From: Caulobacter sp.
GTDB lineage: Bacteria; Pseudomonadota; Alphaproteobacteria; Caulobacterales; Caulobacteraceae
Assembly (NCBI GenBank): GCA_017745235.1
Contig: JAGHZU010000003.1
Location: forward strand, 62,001 to 126,000
Direction of reading: 5' to 3'
Length of the DNA stretch: 64,000 nucleotides
A program made the position numbers and the translations under genes. The notes beneath the pieces were generated by a model that did no database searches, was not told the DNA's origin, and saw nothing but the letters and a program-made list of their open reading frames with translations. Positions 17,820 to 27,087 of the stretch are shown in pieces; position 1 is the first letter of the stretch; every line of letters starts with the position of its first letter.

Positions 17820-18332
17820 CTACGTCCTGGGCAGAACTGGGACGCCGTGGCGCTTTAGGACAAATTTTGACGACGCCAACCGCCCCCCCGACATCGTTCC
17901 GCCACTCATTGAAAAGCACAACTCCGGTCGACTAGAGAATGCTTCCTCCGATATATAGGTTTTTGCATGAATCGACCCATTTAAACCCTTATAAAATGCA
18001 ATAAATTCTGATCTCGGCATAAACCGCAACACATTAAGCGAAATATCGTCAACATAAAGCTCATCTATACTGACATGCCCTCCGGCACAATCATCGAATT
18101 CGACCTGTACCGTCGAGCCCATTTTACGAATGGCCAATATATCCTGCCGATCTAACGATACGGATATGGACCTCCACAGCCCTTTCCTCCCCGGGCCGAT
18201 AGTCAAAGGCGGACGGTTATCGACCACGGCCCCCAGTTCAATCGCTCCTGGATCTAAGTTCTGATAACAGGAGACGATTGTTATAGCTACGGACATGGCT
18301 GCCAGTATCTTTATCGAGCGATGCTTCGACAT
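17820..18332 (-). CDS. Small predicted lipoprotein, candidate immunity protein for the RHS effector
   Basis: A 170-residue protein whose leader (MSKHRSIKILAAMSVAITIVSC) ends in a lipobox-like IVSC, predicting a lipid-anchored periplasmic protein. I recognise no family. Two further Cys (in DDCAGG and ELCFSM) could form a disulfide. The ATG follows the RHS stop codon with zero bases between them (TAGATG), so the two must be co-expressed. The region is clearly more AT-rich than its surroundings, as is the RHS C-terminus. A periplasmic immunity protein against a lipase-like effector is the best reading, but it is inferred only from position, localisation and base composition. Confidence 0.75.
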   Translation of the reverse strand: MSKHRSIKILAAMSVAITIVSCYQNLDPGAIELGAVVDNRPPLTIGPGRKGLWRSISVSLDRQDILAIRKMGSTVQVEFDDCAGGHVSIDELYVDDISLNVLRFMPRSEFIAFYKGLNGSIHAKTYISEEAFSSRPELCFSMSGGTMSGGRLASSKFVLKRHGVPVLPRT

Positions 18333-21300
18333 CTATCTGACTATCCCGCGATAGGATCGCTCGATTACCTCTTCAGCTCCACTTTTACGCATCATATCGG
18401 GAAAATTCTCGTGGTTGGCATCGACCACAACATTCGAGTCTGCGCTTTCTACGGGAAGAGATGAAGGTTTTCCGCCCAAGCTAGCTACTAGATCGCTCTT
18501 ATTAGGATTGCTGGGATCTGCGACGACATTCATCCAGTTTTCGACATTGCCCGGCTTTTTGCCTCCCAACGTTCCACTTCTGCCGACCGGGTCTATTGTA
18601 ACGAGATTAGTGACGGTACCGGTCGCGGCGTCAGCAGCCTTTCCGGCCGTTGATGCACCATAGCTGTGCCCAATTAAATTGACCGGTTCGCCATCCTTCG
18701 AGCCAGCATTAATGGCATTCTGGATCAGGCGCCCCTGCCGATGCTCGAAATAGAGAACGGTGCGATCAGGATGAGCTAACTTATAGGCTTCACTGTAACT
18801 CTTCACGATCCTAGAATTTGCATCGTTGAAGCCTCCAACAAAGATATCAACTTCGCCAGTCGGGTCTACCCGGTTGAGCGGATCGTTGTTGACGTAGGCA
18901 TACCAGTTCAGACCCGCATCGTACCCAATCGGATCCGTCTGCAGGAACCGCCCCAGGGTCGGCGAGTAGATGCGGGCCTTGTAGTAGTACATGCCCAGCT
19001 CGGGCAGCCACGCCTGGCCGGTATACTGGAACCGTCCGGCGTTGCCCGCGCCCGGAATGCCGTATTCGTCATAGCTGTTGACGCCCAGCGATCCGCCCGC
19101 CGCGTCGGCGCGGGCGACGATGCTGCCCTGCCAGTCGGTGAGCAGGTGGCGGCGGTCGGCCAGGGACGCGCCCTCGTACCAGACGATCGGATCGTCGACC
19201 GCGCCGCCATGGACGTAGCGGCGTAGCAGAGCGCCGGCGCCGTCATATTCGGCCACCAGTTCGTCGCCGTCGTACAGGAACCGGGTGGTCCCGGCCCCGC
19301 CCGCCCCGGCGGTCTGGTAGAGGCGCCCCAGCGGGTCGTAGCTGAGCGTCGCCGTCGTCGCCCCGCTGGCGCTGGTCAGCCGGTTCTCGACATCGTAGAC
19401 GAAGCTGGTCGAGCCGTCCGAGGTCAGGTTGCCGTTGGCGTCGTAGCTGAGGCTGGCCTGGCCGACGACGCTGTATTGGTTCAGGCCGTTCGTCGTATAG
19501 CCGCGATTGACCGTGCTCGCCCCGTACCAGGCGTAGGCGTCGTTGTTGCGGCTGCTGGTTGTCAGCTGGGACGCCGGGTTATAGCCGAAGGTCCAGGTCA
19601 CGTCCGAGCCGGTCCAGGCCAAGTCATGGCCCAGCGACGTCAGGCGGCCTATCCCGTCGAAGCCATAGCTGGAGACGGCCGCGCCGTTGGTCCGCGATTC
19701 CGGCAGCGCCTGCGCATTGTAGGTGTAGGACGCCAGGACGGTCGCGCCCGACTCCTTGACCTTGGACATCCGGTTAAGCCCGTCATATTCGAACGTCACA
19801 TATTGCGCGTCCGGCCAGGTTAGCTGTTTACGGTTGCCATAATCGTCGTAGTGATAGCTCAGAGTCCGCGCCACCCCCCCCATATTATTGGTGCTCGACG
19901 TAAGCTGGCCGAGCGCATTGTAAGCGTTGGTGATCCCCTGGCCGCTCGAGTAGGTCGCGGTCAGCTGATGGCCCATCAGGTCGTAGGTGTAGTCCACACC
20001 GGTCACCGCCGCGCCGCTCTTCTGGGTTACGCGGTTCAGCGCATCATAGCTGTAGTTGATGACATTGCCGTCGCGCTTCCGCAGACTCGTGCGATTGCCG
20101 ATGAGGTCATAGGCATACTGCTCGTAGTCGCCGGTGTTGACGCTGCCCGCGGTCGCCAGAGCCGTGTCGGGCGTGCTGGCGTCAAACGCGGACGGCCGGG
20201 CCGTACTCGGAAACTGCCATTGGTACAGGCGGTCGTACTTGTCGTAGACGAACCTGGCGTGATTGCCGTTGCCGTCGATCACGTCTTTCTTTGTTCCGGC
20301 CCGCGTATAGGTCCAGGTCGCGTCGGCTGTCTCGGCCGGTGTGCCGACGCCTCTACGAATCTGCAGCAGCTGGCCCGAGGGATCATAGACGTTCTTGGTG
20401 ATCCGGTCGGGCCCGTCGGCTCCCTCCACGCCGAGCGTGCATGCGGAGGCGGGAAGCGACCCGAAGGCCGCCGGATTCATGCGCAGCGCGACGCATTCGA
20501 GGCGCCGCCGAACGTCGTAGCTCATCTGCTTGACGCCGACCGGGTCGGCTCCGGCCGCATAGCGGCGCTCGACCATCGGCAGGCCGGTGGCGACGCTGTA
20601 TTCTGTGTCGACCCTTTCGGTCGGCGTCATAGCCTGCAAGGCCGAGAAGGTCACGTCGGTGACCGTGCCCTTGGCGACGGACTCGACCTGGCCGTCCGCG
20701 CCGTACACCGTCCGGACCGCCGCCCGGGGCAGCGGGTCCGAACCATCGGGATCGGCGCCGATCGACCCGATCTTGCGCCGCTTCAAGTCGTAGAAGCTGT
20801 AGACGGCGTCGTCGGTCCCCGGCCGCGGGCCGTCCTCGACGATGACATTGCCGAAACGATCATAGGTGAAGGCCACGGTCGTCGCCAGCGAGCCGTCGCC
20901 GCGGCTGACCGTCTTCGACAATGGTAGGAGGTTGCGAGCGCCATAAGCGCCGCTCAACGGATCGTAGGCGAGCGTCGTCTTCAGCTCGTCGGCCGTCCCG
21001 GCGCAGGTCGCCAGGGTCATGGTCCGGCAGGTAGCGATCGACACCAGCCTCCACACCGGAGGCTGAGCCGCCGTCCCGCCCGTGCTCGTCGCCAGATAGG
21101 GCGTGAACTGCTGATAGCTGTAACGGGTCTGAGCCTCAACGTTGTTCACCGCCGACTTGGTCACCGTCAGCACGCCACCATGATCGGGATCGTAGGTGTA
21201 GGTCGTGGTGTTGTTGCGCGCGTCGGTGACGCTGATCGGCTTGTTGCAGGTCTTGGGGTTGGTGCAGGTGTCCGGATAGGTCGCTCTCGCGACGACGATG

Positions 21301-22613
21301 TCCTCGCTGCCGTCGGAGGCTCCGTTGTTCGGCCTGATCGTCGCCGAAGTGATGTTGTTGCGGCTGTCGCGCGTGTAGGTCGTGGTGATTCCGCTCGTCG
21401 TCGTGACCGAATTGACCTGATGGTTGGAGTAGGTCTGGGTCTTCCCATATCCCAGTTCGTTGACGTACAGATTCACCTGCGACAAGTTGGGGTTGAATTC
21501 GAGTATCTGCATCCTGCCGCCGGGCGGGAGGACCAGCATCCGCCATGGATAGAGGGGCGCCATCCAGTCGCAGCAATTCGGTTCCAAATAGCTTGTCGTA
21601 TAGGTCGAGATCTGCCCGGCGCGCGTGACGCTCGTGACCCGGTTCGCAAACCACGCTGGCTGCCCGGAACCGCCTGGACCCTGCCTCCACACCGTCTCGA
21701 CCCCTCGGGGGTCGGCGACCTTCGCGACAGAGACGGTACGGCCATCCTGCGGCCTGGTTTCCGTTCCGAGGGGCGTATACAGCCACTGGTTCCCCATGAC
21801 GTCGACAGTTCTATTGAACGAGGGGTAGGCGGTCAGGGCGTCGCAATTGGCGGCCGCGGGATCGCAATAGTCGGCCGCGCTGTTGATCATCCGATAGGAG
21901 GCGGAGGCCTGAGTCGTCTTGATCATCCAGCCGAGCGAACTCGAAATCCCTCCGCTGAACGTGATGATCTCGCCGTCCGGCTTGATGACCCTGGTCGCAA
22001 GGCCGCTTTCCACCGCGCCATTGGAGAAAAACTTCGGGACGAACTCGATGACCGCGCCCTGGACATCCGTATAGGTGCACAGATTGGCGCCGCAGGAGAA
22101 GCTGCCCCTCCCCCCTTTATAAGGTAACCAGGCGCCGTTCACCAATATAAAGCGATTGACGACATCATGGTACTTGACGTCGATATGATCTTGCAGGTCG
22201 CTCGTGGGATTATTAATATCTCGGAACTTGAAGTATGTCGAATTATTATTATCAAAATACTCTGGATCGCCCATTCCCTTGGCTGAGTTATTTTGCCGGA
22301 ACATGTTCATGCCGCTCTCGGGCGTGCCGATGCTCTGATCCATGCTGGGCCAATAGAGGCCGCCGCCCACCAGATCGACGCCATTCTCGTCGATCGCCTT
22401 GATGGTCGACGGGTCCGGAATCGCCTCCGGAGTCTGCGCGGACGCGGGCGAAGCGAACATCATCGTCGCGGCGAGGAAGACGCCGATCGCCAAAGACTGG
22501 CAAAGACGTATCGTTAGTTGCGCCTTGCTTGAGGCCAAGCTTGAAAGGGCGTTGGCGGAAAGGAAGAAACAGAAACGCGCCGCACGAGCGGACCTTCGCA
22601 TACACCCACCCAT
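18333..22613 (-). CDS. RHS/YD-repeat protein with lipase-like C-terminal effector domain
   Basis: A 1426-residue polymorphic-toxin-type protein. A leader ending in ASPASAQ (about residue 60) predicts Sec export. The middle is a long array of YD repeats, such as [10 protein letters not shown] and [10 protein letters not shown]. The RHS core signature follows ([20 protein letters not shown] through [13 protein letters not shown]). After PTG a distinct tail of about 172 residues shows an alpha/beta-hydrolase nucleophile elbow GHSYG (Ser about 1317), a candidate Asp in VTIDPVG and a candidate His in ANHENF, suggesting a lipase or esterase effector. The tail and the extreme N-terminus are AT-rich relative to the core, typical of tip exchange. 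No VgrG, PAAR or other T6SS gene is nearby. Confidence 0.88.
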   Translation of the reverse strand: MGGCMRRSARAARFCFFLSANALSSLASSKAQLTIRLCQSLAIGVFLAATMMFASPASAQTPEAIPDPSTIKAIDENGVDLVGGGLYWPSMDQSIGTPESGMNMFRQNNSAKGMGDPEYFDNNNSTYFKFRDINNPTSDLQDHIDVKYHDVVNRFILVNGAWLPYKGGRGSFSCGANLCTYTDVQGAVIEFVPKFFSNGAVESGLATRVIKPDGEIITFSGGISSSLGWMIKTTQASASYRMINSAADYCDPAAANCDALTAYPSFNRTVDVMGNQWLYTPLGTETRPQDGRTVSVAKVADPRGVETVWRQGPGGSGQPAWFANRVTSVTRAGQISTYTTSYLEPNCCDWMAPLYPWRMLVLPPGGRMQILEFNPNLSQVNLYVNELGYGKTQTYSNHQVNSVTTTSGITTTYTRDSRNNITSATIRPNNGASDGSEDIVVARATYPDTCTNPKTCNKPISVTDARNNTTTYTYDPDHGGVLTVTKSAVNNVEAQTRYSYQQFTPYLATSTGGTAAQPPVWRLVSIATCRTMTLATCAGTADELKTTLAYDPLSGAYGARNLLPLSKTVSRGDGSLATTVAFTYDRFGNVIVEDGPRPGTDDAVYSFYDLKRRKIGSIGADPDGSDPLPRAAVRTVYGADGQVESVAKGTVTDVTFSALQAMTPTERVDTEYSVATGLPMVERRYAAGADPVGVKQMSYDVRRRLECVALRMNPAAFGSLPASACTLGVEGADGPDRITKNVYDPSGQLLQIRRGVGTPAETADATWTYTRAGTKKDVIDGNGNHARFVYDKYDRLYQWQFPSTARPSAFDASTPDTALATAGSVNTGDYEQYAYDLIGNRTSLRKRDGNVINYSYDALNRVTQKSGAAVTGVDYTYDLMGHQLTATYSSGQGITNAYNALGQLTSSTNNMGGVARTLSYHYDDYGNRKQLTWPDAQYVTFEYDGLNRMSKVKESGATVLASYTYNAQALPESRTNGAAVSSYGFDGIGRLTSLGHDLAWTGSDVTWTFGYNPASQLTTSSRNNDAYAWYGASTVNRGYTTNGLNQYSVVGQASLSYDANGNLTSDGSTSFVYDVENRLTSASGATTATLSYDPLGRLYQTAGAGGAGTTRFLYDGDELVAEYDGAGALLRRYVHGGAVDDPIVWYEGASLADRRHLLTDWQGSIVARADAAGGSLGVNSYDEYGIPGAGNAGRFQYTGQAWLPELGMYYYKARIYSPTLGRFLQTDPIGYDAGLNWYAYVNNDPLNRVDPTGEVDIFVGGFNDANSRIVKSYSEAYKLAHPDRTVLYFEHRQGRLIQNAINAGSKDGEPVNLIGHSYGASTAGKAADAATGTVTNLVTIDPVGRSGTLGGKKPGNVENWMNVVADPSNPNKSDLVASLGGKPSSLPVESADSNVVVDANHENFPDMMRKSGAEEVIERSYRGIVR

Positions 22614-23136
22614 TTCAATATTTCACTAGGCCGCCGTCATCGTTCAGGACCACTGACAGAAAACCGTCCCCACCCCTGATTGCACAGCTTGACCGTAAAG
22701 TGACGCCCTCTGGCACGCAACCGGGAGGAGAAGATTTTCCGCTTCACCTTGGGGCGCCGTCAGCGTCCTGGTGGCGCATCACGATGACTAAAACAGAGCA
22801 CTACGCGTTCGTGTTTCCGGCCCAGAATCACGATCGCGACCTTCTCTCACCCGTAGTGGTCATCCCGTCGCAATTCGACATAAACACACCCCTCGCGCTG
22901 GGATGTGGGCGCTCGCCCGCACTCCGGTTCGATAGTTCAAGGGCGGCCCGGACGGGCGCTCTCGGCCCGTTGCTCCAGTCGGGTCACCTCCCCGTGAGGC
23001 GCCCGATGCGCAGCCTTCTGCGCTTCAAGGCGCTTCGAAACCCGCGCGACTTCTTTACGCATACGTAGAACGTGAGGGACTCTCCCCCCCGTGGCGTCAT
23101 CAAGCACGGACCGACCAGGCCCCTAGGGAGGACGTC
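22614..23136. other. Non-coding gap upstream of the RHS gene and the phosphoesterase
   Basis: These 523 bases separate two divergent genes. Open frames exist (for example about 180 codons on the plus strand, partly inside the RHS gene), but their residue composition looks like random GC-rich translation. It should contain the RHS promoter near its left edge and the phosphoesterase promoter near its right edge; nothing else was recognised. Confidence 0.55.
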
Positions 23137-24075
23137 TTGAAGACTGGAGACATAGACCGGCGTGGCCTCATGGCCGGGATGGGCGCAGAATTTGCGTTCG
23201 CGCGACAGGCCGGCGCCCAGAACCCCGCCCTCGCCTTCCTGGCGGTCGGCGACTGGGGGCAACAGGGAAGCCCCATGCAGCGGCAGGTCGCTCAGGCGAT
23301 GGGAAGCGTCGCATTGGAGCGCGCGAGTCGCCTTGTCATTTCGGCGGGCGACAACTTCTACCCGGCCGGCGTCACCTCGACGACGGACGCTCACTGGCGG
23401 CGCTCGTTCGAAGATGTCTACACCGCGCCGTCCCTTCAGGTCCCCTGGTTCTCGGCCCTGGGCAATCATGACTATCGAGGCGACGTCCAGGCCCAGATCG
23501 ACTATTCGCGCCTCAGCCGGCGCTGGCGCATGCCCAGCCGATACTTCAAGGTCCCGGGAGCCGACTTCGGCGCGCGCTTCGTGGATCTGTTCGTCATCGA
23601 CACCTCGCCCATGGTCGATGGCGGCAACTACGACGAGTTGCTGCAGCAACTGATGCACGGTCACCACGCCGAGCACGAAAGCGCCAGGCAATTGGCTTGG
23701 CTGGACAAGGCTCTGGCGGCTTCCAGCGCTCGCTGGAAGATCGTGATAGGCCATCACCCGGTCTATTCGGGCGGACACGGCGACAGCCCGAGCCTAGTGA
23801 AGAACCTCGCGCCCCTGCTCGAGGCCCACGGGGTGCAGCTCTACATCAACGGCCACGATCACAGCCTTCAGCACATTCATCGCGGGCGGGTCGACTATGT
23901 CTGTACCGGGAGCGGCGCTGAGGCCAACGACGGGCTCCGCGTGGTCGAGGGCACGCGCCATGCCTCTTCGACGCCGGGCTTCGCGGCGTTCCAGGTCAAT
24001 CCGGATCGCCTGACGTTCGAGTTCCGGGATCATAATGGATCCAGCGTCTATCAGGCGCGCAGGGTTCTGGCCTGA
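23137..24075 (+). CDS. Exported metallophosphoesterase, tartrate-resistant (purple) acid phosphatase-like
   Basis: A 312-residue calcineurin-fold phosphoesterase with all five metal motifs in order: GDWG, GDNFY, GNHDY, GHHPVYSGGHG and NGHDHSLQ. The spacing and the wording GDWG...YPAGV...PWFSALGNHDY match the eukaryote-like TRAP/PAP5 branch, not ordinary bacterial phosphoesterases. The leader contains DRRGLMAG, a Tat-like motif, followed by an Ala/Gly stretch, so export to the periplasm is likely. The start is a TTG directly preceded by GGGAGG at good spacing; the next in-frame ATG has no such site. It stands alone, convergent with the cytochrome c gene. Expected to hydrolyse phosphomonoesters; the specific substrate is unknown. 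Confidence 0.9.
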   Translation: MKTGDIDRRGLMAGMGAEFAFARQAGAQNPALAFLAVGDWGQQGSPMQRQVAQAMGSVALERASRLVISAGDNFYPAGVTSTTDAHWRRSFEDVYTAPSLQVPWFSALGNHDYRGDVQAQIDYSRLSRRWRMPSRYFKVPGADFGARFVDLFVIDTSPMVDGGNYDELLQQLMHGHHAEHESARQLAWLDKALAASSARWKIVIGHHPVYSGGHGDSPSLVKNLAPLLEAHGVQLYINGHDHSLQHIHRGRVDYVCTGSGAEANDGLRVVEGTRHASSTPGFAAFQVNPDRLTFEFRDHNGSSVYQARRVLA

Positions 24076-24275
24076 TCGATCGCCACGTCACCGCCCTTGC
24101 CAGCTTCAAGGGTTCAAGAGGCCCGGACTGTTCGCGCGACCTCGTCGCGCAGTACGCTCCTGCCGTGCTGTCTGTGTTTGGCGCGACGACCGCCGAACAC
24201 CAAGTTAGACCCTCCAGGCCTAACGCTGCCCCTGAAGGACGAAGCCCCCCCGGGGGAAAGCGGAAAGTCGAGGAT

Positions 24276-24641
24276 CTACTTCTGGGAGGACAGATAGGCG
24301 ATGATCGCCGCCCGCTGATCCGCCACGGAGACACCGACCATCATCTTCGTTCCCGGCACAGCCTTTCCGGGCGCGGCTAGGAAGGCGTCCAGGCTGGCCG
24401 CGTTCCAGGTCGTCTTCGACCGTTTCAGCGCGTCACTGTAGTTGTAGCCGGCTGCGGCCCCTGGCTTGCGACCGACGACGCCCTTCAGCGGCGGTCCCAT
24501 TTTCCCCGGAGCGGGCGTCAGACTGTGGCAACCGCCGCAGCGAGCTTCGAACAGCGCCCGGCCGTTGGGCTGGGCCTGGGCGCTGGATCCGGCGTGGAGA
24601 ACCGAGACGACGACGGAGAGCGAGAGGAAGACGTTTTTCAT
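24276..24641 (-). CDS. Class I cytochrome c, small periplasmic
   Basis: A 121-residue c-type cytochrome. The leader ends SSAQAQ, the haem site is CGGCH in FEARCGGCHSLTPAPGKMGPPL, and the axial Met lies in GTKMMVGV. It resembles mitochondrial-type cytochrome c. It is the last gene of the minus-strand catabolic unit, 65 bases after the PQQ dehydrogenase, with a stable hairpin in the gap. It probably accepts electrons from that dehydrogenase and passes them to the terminal oxidase. The frame is open further upstream, but that part overlaps the dehydrogenase gene and lacks a leader, so the ATG before KNVFLSL is the start. Confidence 0.92.
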   Translation of the reverse strand: MKNVFLSLSVVVSVLHAGSSAQAQPNGRALFEARCGGCHSLTPAPGKMGPPLKGVVGRKPGAAAGYNYSDALKRSKTTWNAASLDAFLAAPGKAVPGTKMMVGVSVADQRAAIIAYLSSQK

Positions 24642-24676
24642 TACGGCATCGCAATTCTCAATAGAGGCCGATAGTG

Positions 24677-24698
24677 CGGCCGGACCAGAGTCCGGCCG
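24677..24698 (-). terminator. Intercistronic hairpin between PQQ dehydrogenase and cytochrome c
   Basis: Perfect 9-base arms (CGGCCGGAC and GTCCGGCCG) close a 4-base loop in the short gap between two same-strand genes. There is no U-tract, so it could act as a partial terminator or mRNA-stability stem that sets relative expression. The same GTCCGGCCG arm appears in the hairpin at 7673-7701. Confidence 0.5.
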
Positions 24699-24706
24699 TG
24701 GGCCGA

Positions 24707-27031
24707 TCAGGGCAAACGGTAAGCCACGACGGCGTCGGACATCTGTGGCCCGCCTGCGGTGGTGCCGCCGCCGGCGGTCGCCACGACATACTGCTTGCCG
24801 TCCGCGCCCATGAATGTGATCGGCGTGGAGTGGGCGCTGGCCTCCATCTCGGCTTCCCAAAGCACTTTGCCAGTCTTGGCGTCGAACGCGCGCAAACGGC
24901 GATCGTTGGCCGCGCCGATGAACACCAAGCCCGTCTTGGTCGTGATGCTGCCGCCGAGATTGGGGGCGCCGGTGCTGGCGCCCTTCTCGCCCAAGGCCTC
25001 GGTCGTCCCGAGCGGAACCCGCCAGGCGATCTTCTGTTTCCGCACATCGACCGCAACCAACTCGCCCCAGGGCGTCGCGCCGCACGAGAGCACCAGCCCC
25101 GGCTTGACGGTGAAGCTGAAGGGCGGCGCCGGACGCTGGCCAATGGGCAGGCGCGGCGGCGCTGCTCCCGCCGGCCGGGCCGACCTGTTCATCATGCCTA
25201 CGCCTGCGCCTGGACCGGCCTTGGGCCGGAAGACCGCACGGTTCTGCACGTTGATGAAATAGTAGCCCGTCTCCGGATTATAGGCACCGCCGCCCCAGTT
25301 GGGACCACCGGTGGGACTGGGATAGCTGATCGTGGCGTGCTGACTGCTCTGGCGCGGCGCGTAGAGCGGCACGCTGACGGTGTTGTTGTCGTCCCAGTAC
25401 TTGGTGCAAGCCGCCTTCATCCCGGGCGCAAGGTCAGGGATCTCGTCGCGGGTCATCTGGACGCGGGACAGCGGACCTGGCGCGATCGGGAACGGCTGCG
25501 TCGGCCAGGACTCGGCCGCCAGTTCGGGCTCCGGCTGCGGCACCGGGCGTTCCTCATATCCATTGATAGGCTCGCCCGAAAGGCGATTGAACATGAACAG
25601 CAATCCTTGCTTGCCCGTCAGCAGCAGGGCCGGAATCTTCGTGCCGTCCGCAGCGACGTGATCGTACAGCACCGGCGGGGTGGGAGCGTCGAAATCCCAG
25701 AAGTCGCGGTGCACGATCTGGCGGAACCAGCGCAGCTTGCCGGTGTTGGCGTCCAGGGCGATTACCGAACTGGAATAGAGCTGCGTCCCCGCGGCCTCGC
25801 TGTTGAGGTCGCCGACCGGCGCATAGACGATGCCGTTCTCCGCATCGAGCGCCATGGTCGACCATACGTTGGCGCCGCTGACATCGCGCCATTCGTTGCC
25901 CTTGTAGGTGTCGGCATTGGCCTCGCCCGGCTGGGGCACGGTGTGGAAAGTCCAGACCAAGCGGCCGGTGCGGGCATCCCAGGCCCGCACGTCGCCGCGC
26001 GGCGCGGGCGGTCCCGCTTCGCCCGGGCGAGCACCGGTGATGATGAGATTCTTGTAGACCGTTACCGGGTTGGGAATGGTGAAGGTCGCCCGGCGCGACT
26101 CCCCGACCATCTCGGAGGCGACGCCGACATAGGCGTCGATCTGGCCATCCCGGCCGAAGCCCTCGGCCAGTTGGCCAGTGGTGACGTCGACAGCGCGGAT
26201 ATAGCCCTGGTCAGTGGCGAAGAAAATGCGCGGCGCGGTCTTGGCGTCGCCGGGCCAGTAAGCGATGCCCCGCCCGTGAATGTTCAACGGGGACTCGTAC
26301 TTCCAGATCACCTCGCCGGTCTCGGGCCGCAGGGCGGTGATCGACGCCTTCAACGACGGCGCGCGCGGCGAAGACGGCGTGGAGAAGTACATGATCCCGC
26401 CCACCAGGATCGGAGTCACCTCGAAGCGGAAATCCAACCCTTCGTCGCCTTTGTCAGATCGCCCGGCGCCGTAGTGATAGGTCCAGGCCGGCTTCAGCTT
26501 GGCCACGTTCTTGGGCGTGATCTGGGTCAGGGGCGAATAGTTCATGTTGGCGTCGCCGCCACCGTAGGCGGGCCATTGGTCGGGGCCTTGCGGCCGCTCG
26601 TAGACCTTGGCCGGACCGGCCTCGGCCCGGGGTGCGCTAGAGGACGCCGCCGCGCCGCCCCCCACCAGGGTCGGCGCGAAATTGGCCGCCAGATAGGCGT
26701 GTACGGTTCCGAAGTCCTGGTCGGTCATCTGGGCGCCCAGCCCCACCATCTTCTTCATGGTGTCGCGCCATTCCTCGGACGTGCGCCGCTTGCTGGTCGC
26801 CATGGCGGCGCTATGGCAGGCCGTGCAGGTGGAGACGAAGACGTCCTTGCCCGGTCCGGACGGCAGGGTGTCCTCGCCGGGCGTGGCTCCGGACGCGCCC
26901 CCGGGCATCGCCTGCGCCCAGAGAATGGTGGCTGAACCGGCCGCGGCCAGGCCGGCGACGGTGAGCACAGAGCCAAATTTCAGCAGCCGCTTGCGGCCGC
27001 GCTCGATCGTGTTGGAACGATGGTCGATCAT
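24707..27031 (-). CDS. PQQ-dependent dehydrogenase with N-terminal cytochrome c domain (quinohaemoprotein)
   Basis: Periplasmic or membrane-anchored quinoprotein of about 774 residues. A hydrophobic helix (LLKFGSVLTVAGLAAAGSATILW) precedes a cytochrome c domain with CTACH. An eight-bladed PQQ propeller follows, beginning WPAYGGGDANMNYSPLTQIT and ending with GAPNLGGSITTKTGLVFIGA and KQYVVATAGGG. The ending resembles glucose and quinate dehydrogenases. I prefer the ATG at 27031 (GGAG 9 bases upstream); a GTG at 27091 overlapping the transporter stop is an alternative. It would oxidise a polyol, sugar or hydroxy-acid outside the cytoplasm and feed electrons to the downstream cytochrome c. The substrate is not determinable here. 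Confidence 0.9.
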   Translation of the reverse strand: MIDHRSNTIERGRKRLLKFGSVLTVAGLAAAGSATILWAQAMPGGASGATPGEDTLPSGPGKDVFVSTCTACHSAAMATSKRRTSEEWRDTMKKMVGLGAQMTDQDFGTVHAYLAANFAPTLVGGGAAASSSAPRAEAGPAKVYERPQGPDQWPAYGGGDANMNYSPLTQITPKNVAKLKPAWTYHYGAGRSDKGDEGLDFRFEVTPILVGGIMYFSTPSSPRAPSLKASITALRPETGEVIWKYESPLNIHGRGIAYWPGDAKTAPRIFFATDQGYIRAVDVTTGQLAEGFGRDGQIDAYVGVASEMVGESRRATFTIPNPVTVYKNLIITGARPGEAGPPAPRGDVRAWDARTGRLVWTFHTVPQPGEANADTYKGNEWRDVSGANVWSTMALDAENGIVYAPVGDLNSEAAGTQLYSSSVIALDANTGKLRWFRQIVHRDFWDFDAPTPPVLYDHVAADGTKIPALLLTGKQGLLFMFNRLSGEPINGYEERPVPQPEPELAAESWPTQPFPIAPGPLSRVQMTRDEIPDLAPGMKAACTKYWDDNNTVSVPLYAPRQSSQHATISYPSPTGGPNWGGGAYNPETGYYFINVQNRAVFRPKAGPGAGVGMMNRSARPAGAAPPRLPIGQRPAPPFSFTVKPGLVLSCGATPWGELVAVDVRKQKIAWRVPLGTTEALGEKGASTGAPNLGGSITTKTGLVFIGAANDRRLRAFDAKTGKVLWEAEMEASAHSTPITFMGADGKQYVVATAGGGTTAGGPQMSDAVVAYRLP

Positions 27032-27087
27032 GGTGTGGAGCTCCAGGGGGAGGCTTGTCTCATGAGAGGAGGACGGCGAGGCGCGCT

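Noticed and set aside
22529..23068. Plus-strand frame of about 180 codons before the phosphoesterase
   Set aside because: It begins inside the RHS gene on the other strand, has no ribosome-binding site or recognisable domain, and its composition is not protein-like.
24230..24262. CCCCCCCGGGGG run between the phosphoesterase and cytochrome c genes
   Set aside because: The C and G runs abut without a loop, so they cannot form a normal terminator stem; considered a chance palindrome.
24674..26935. Long plus-strand open frame (about 750 codons) opposite the PQQ dehydrogenase
   Set aside because: It is antisense to a recognised quinoprotein and cytochrome domain, with no motif of its own.
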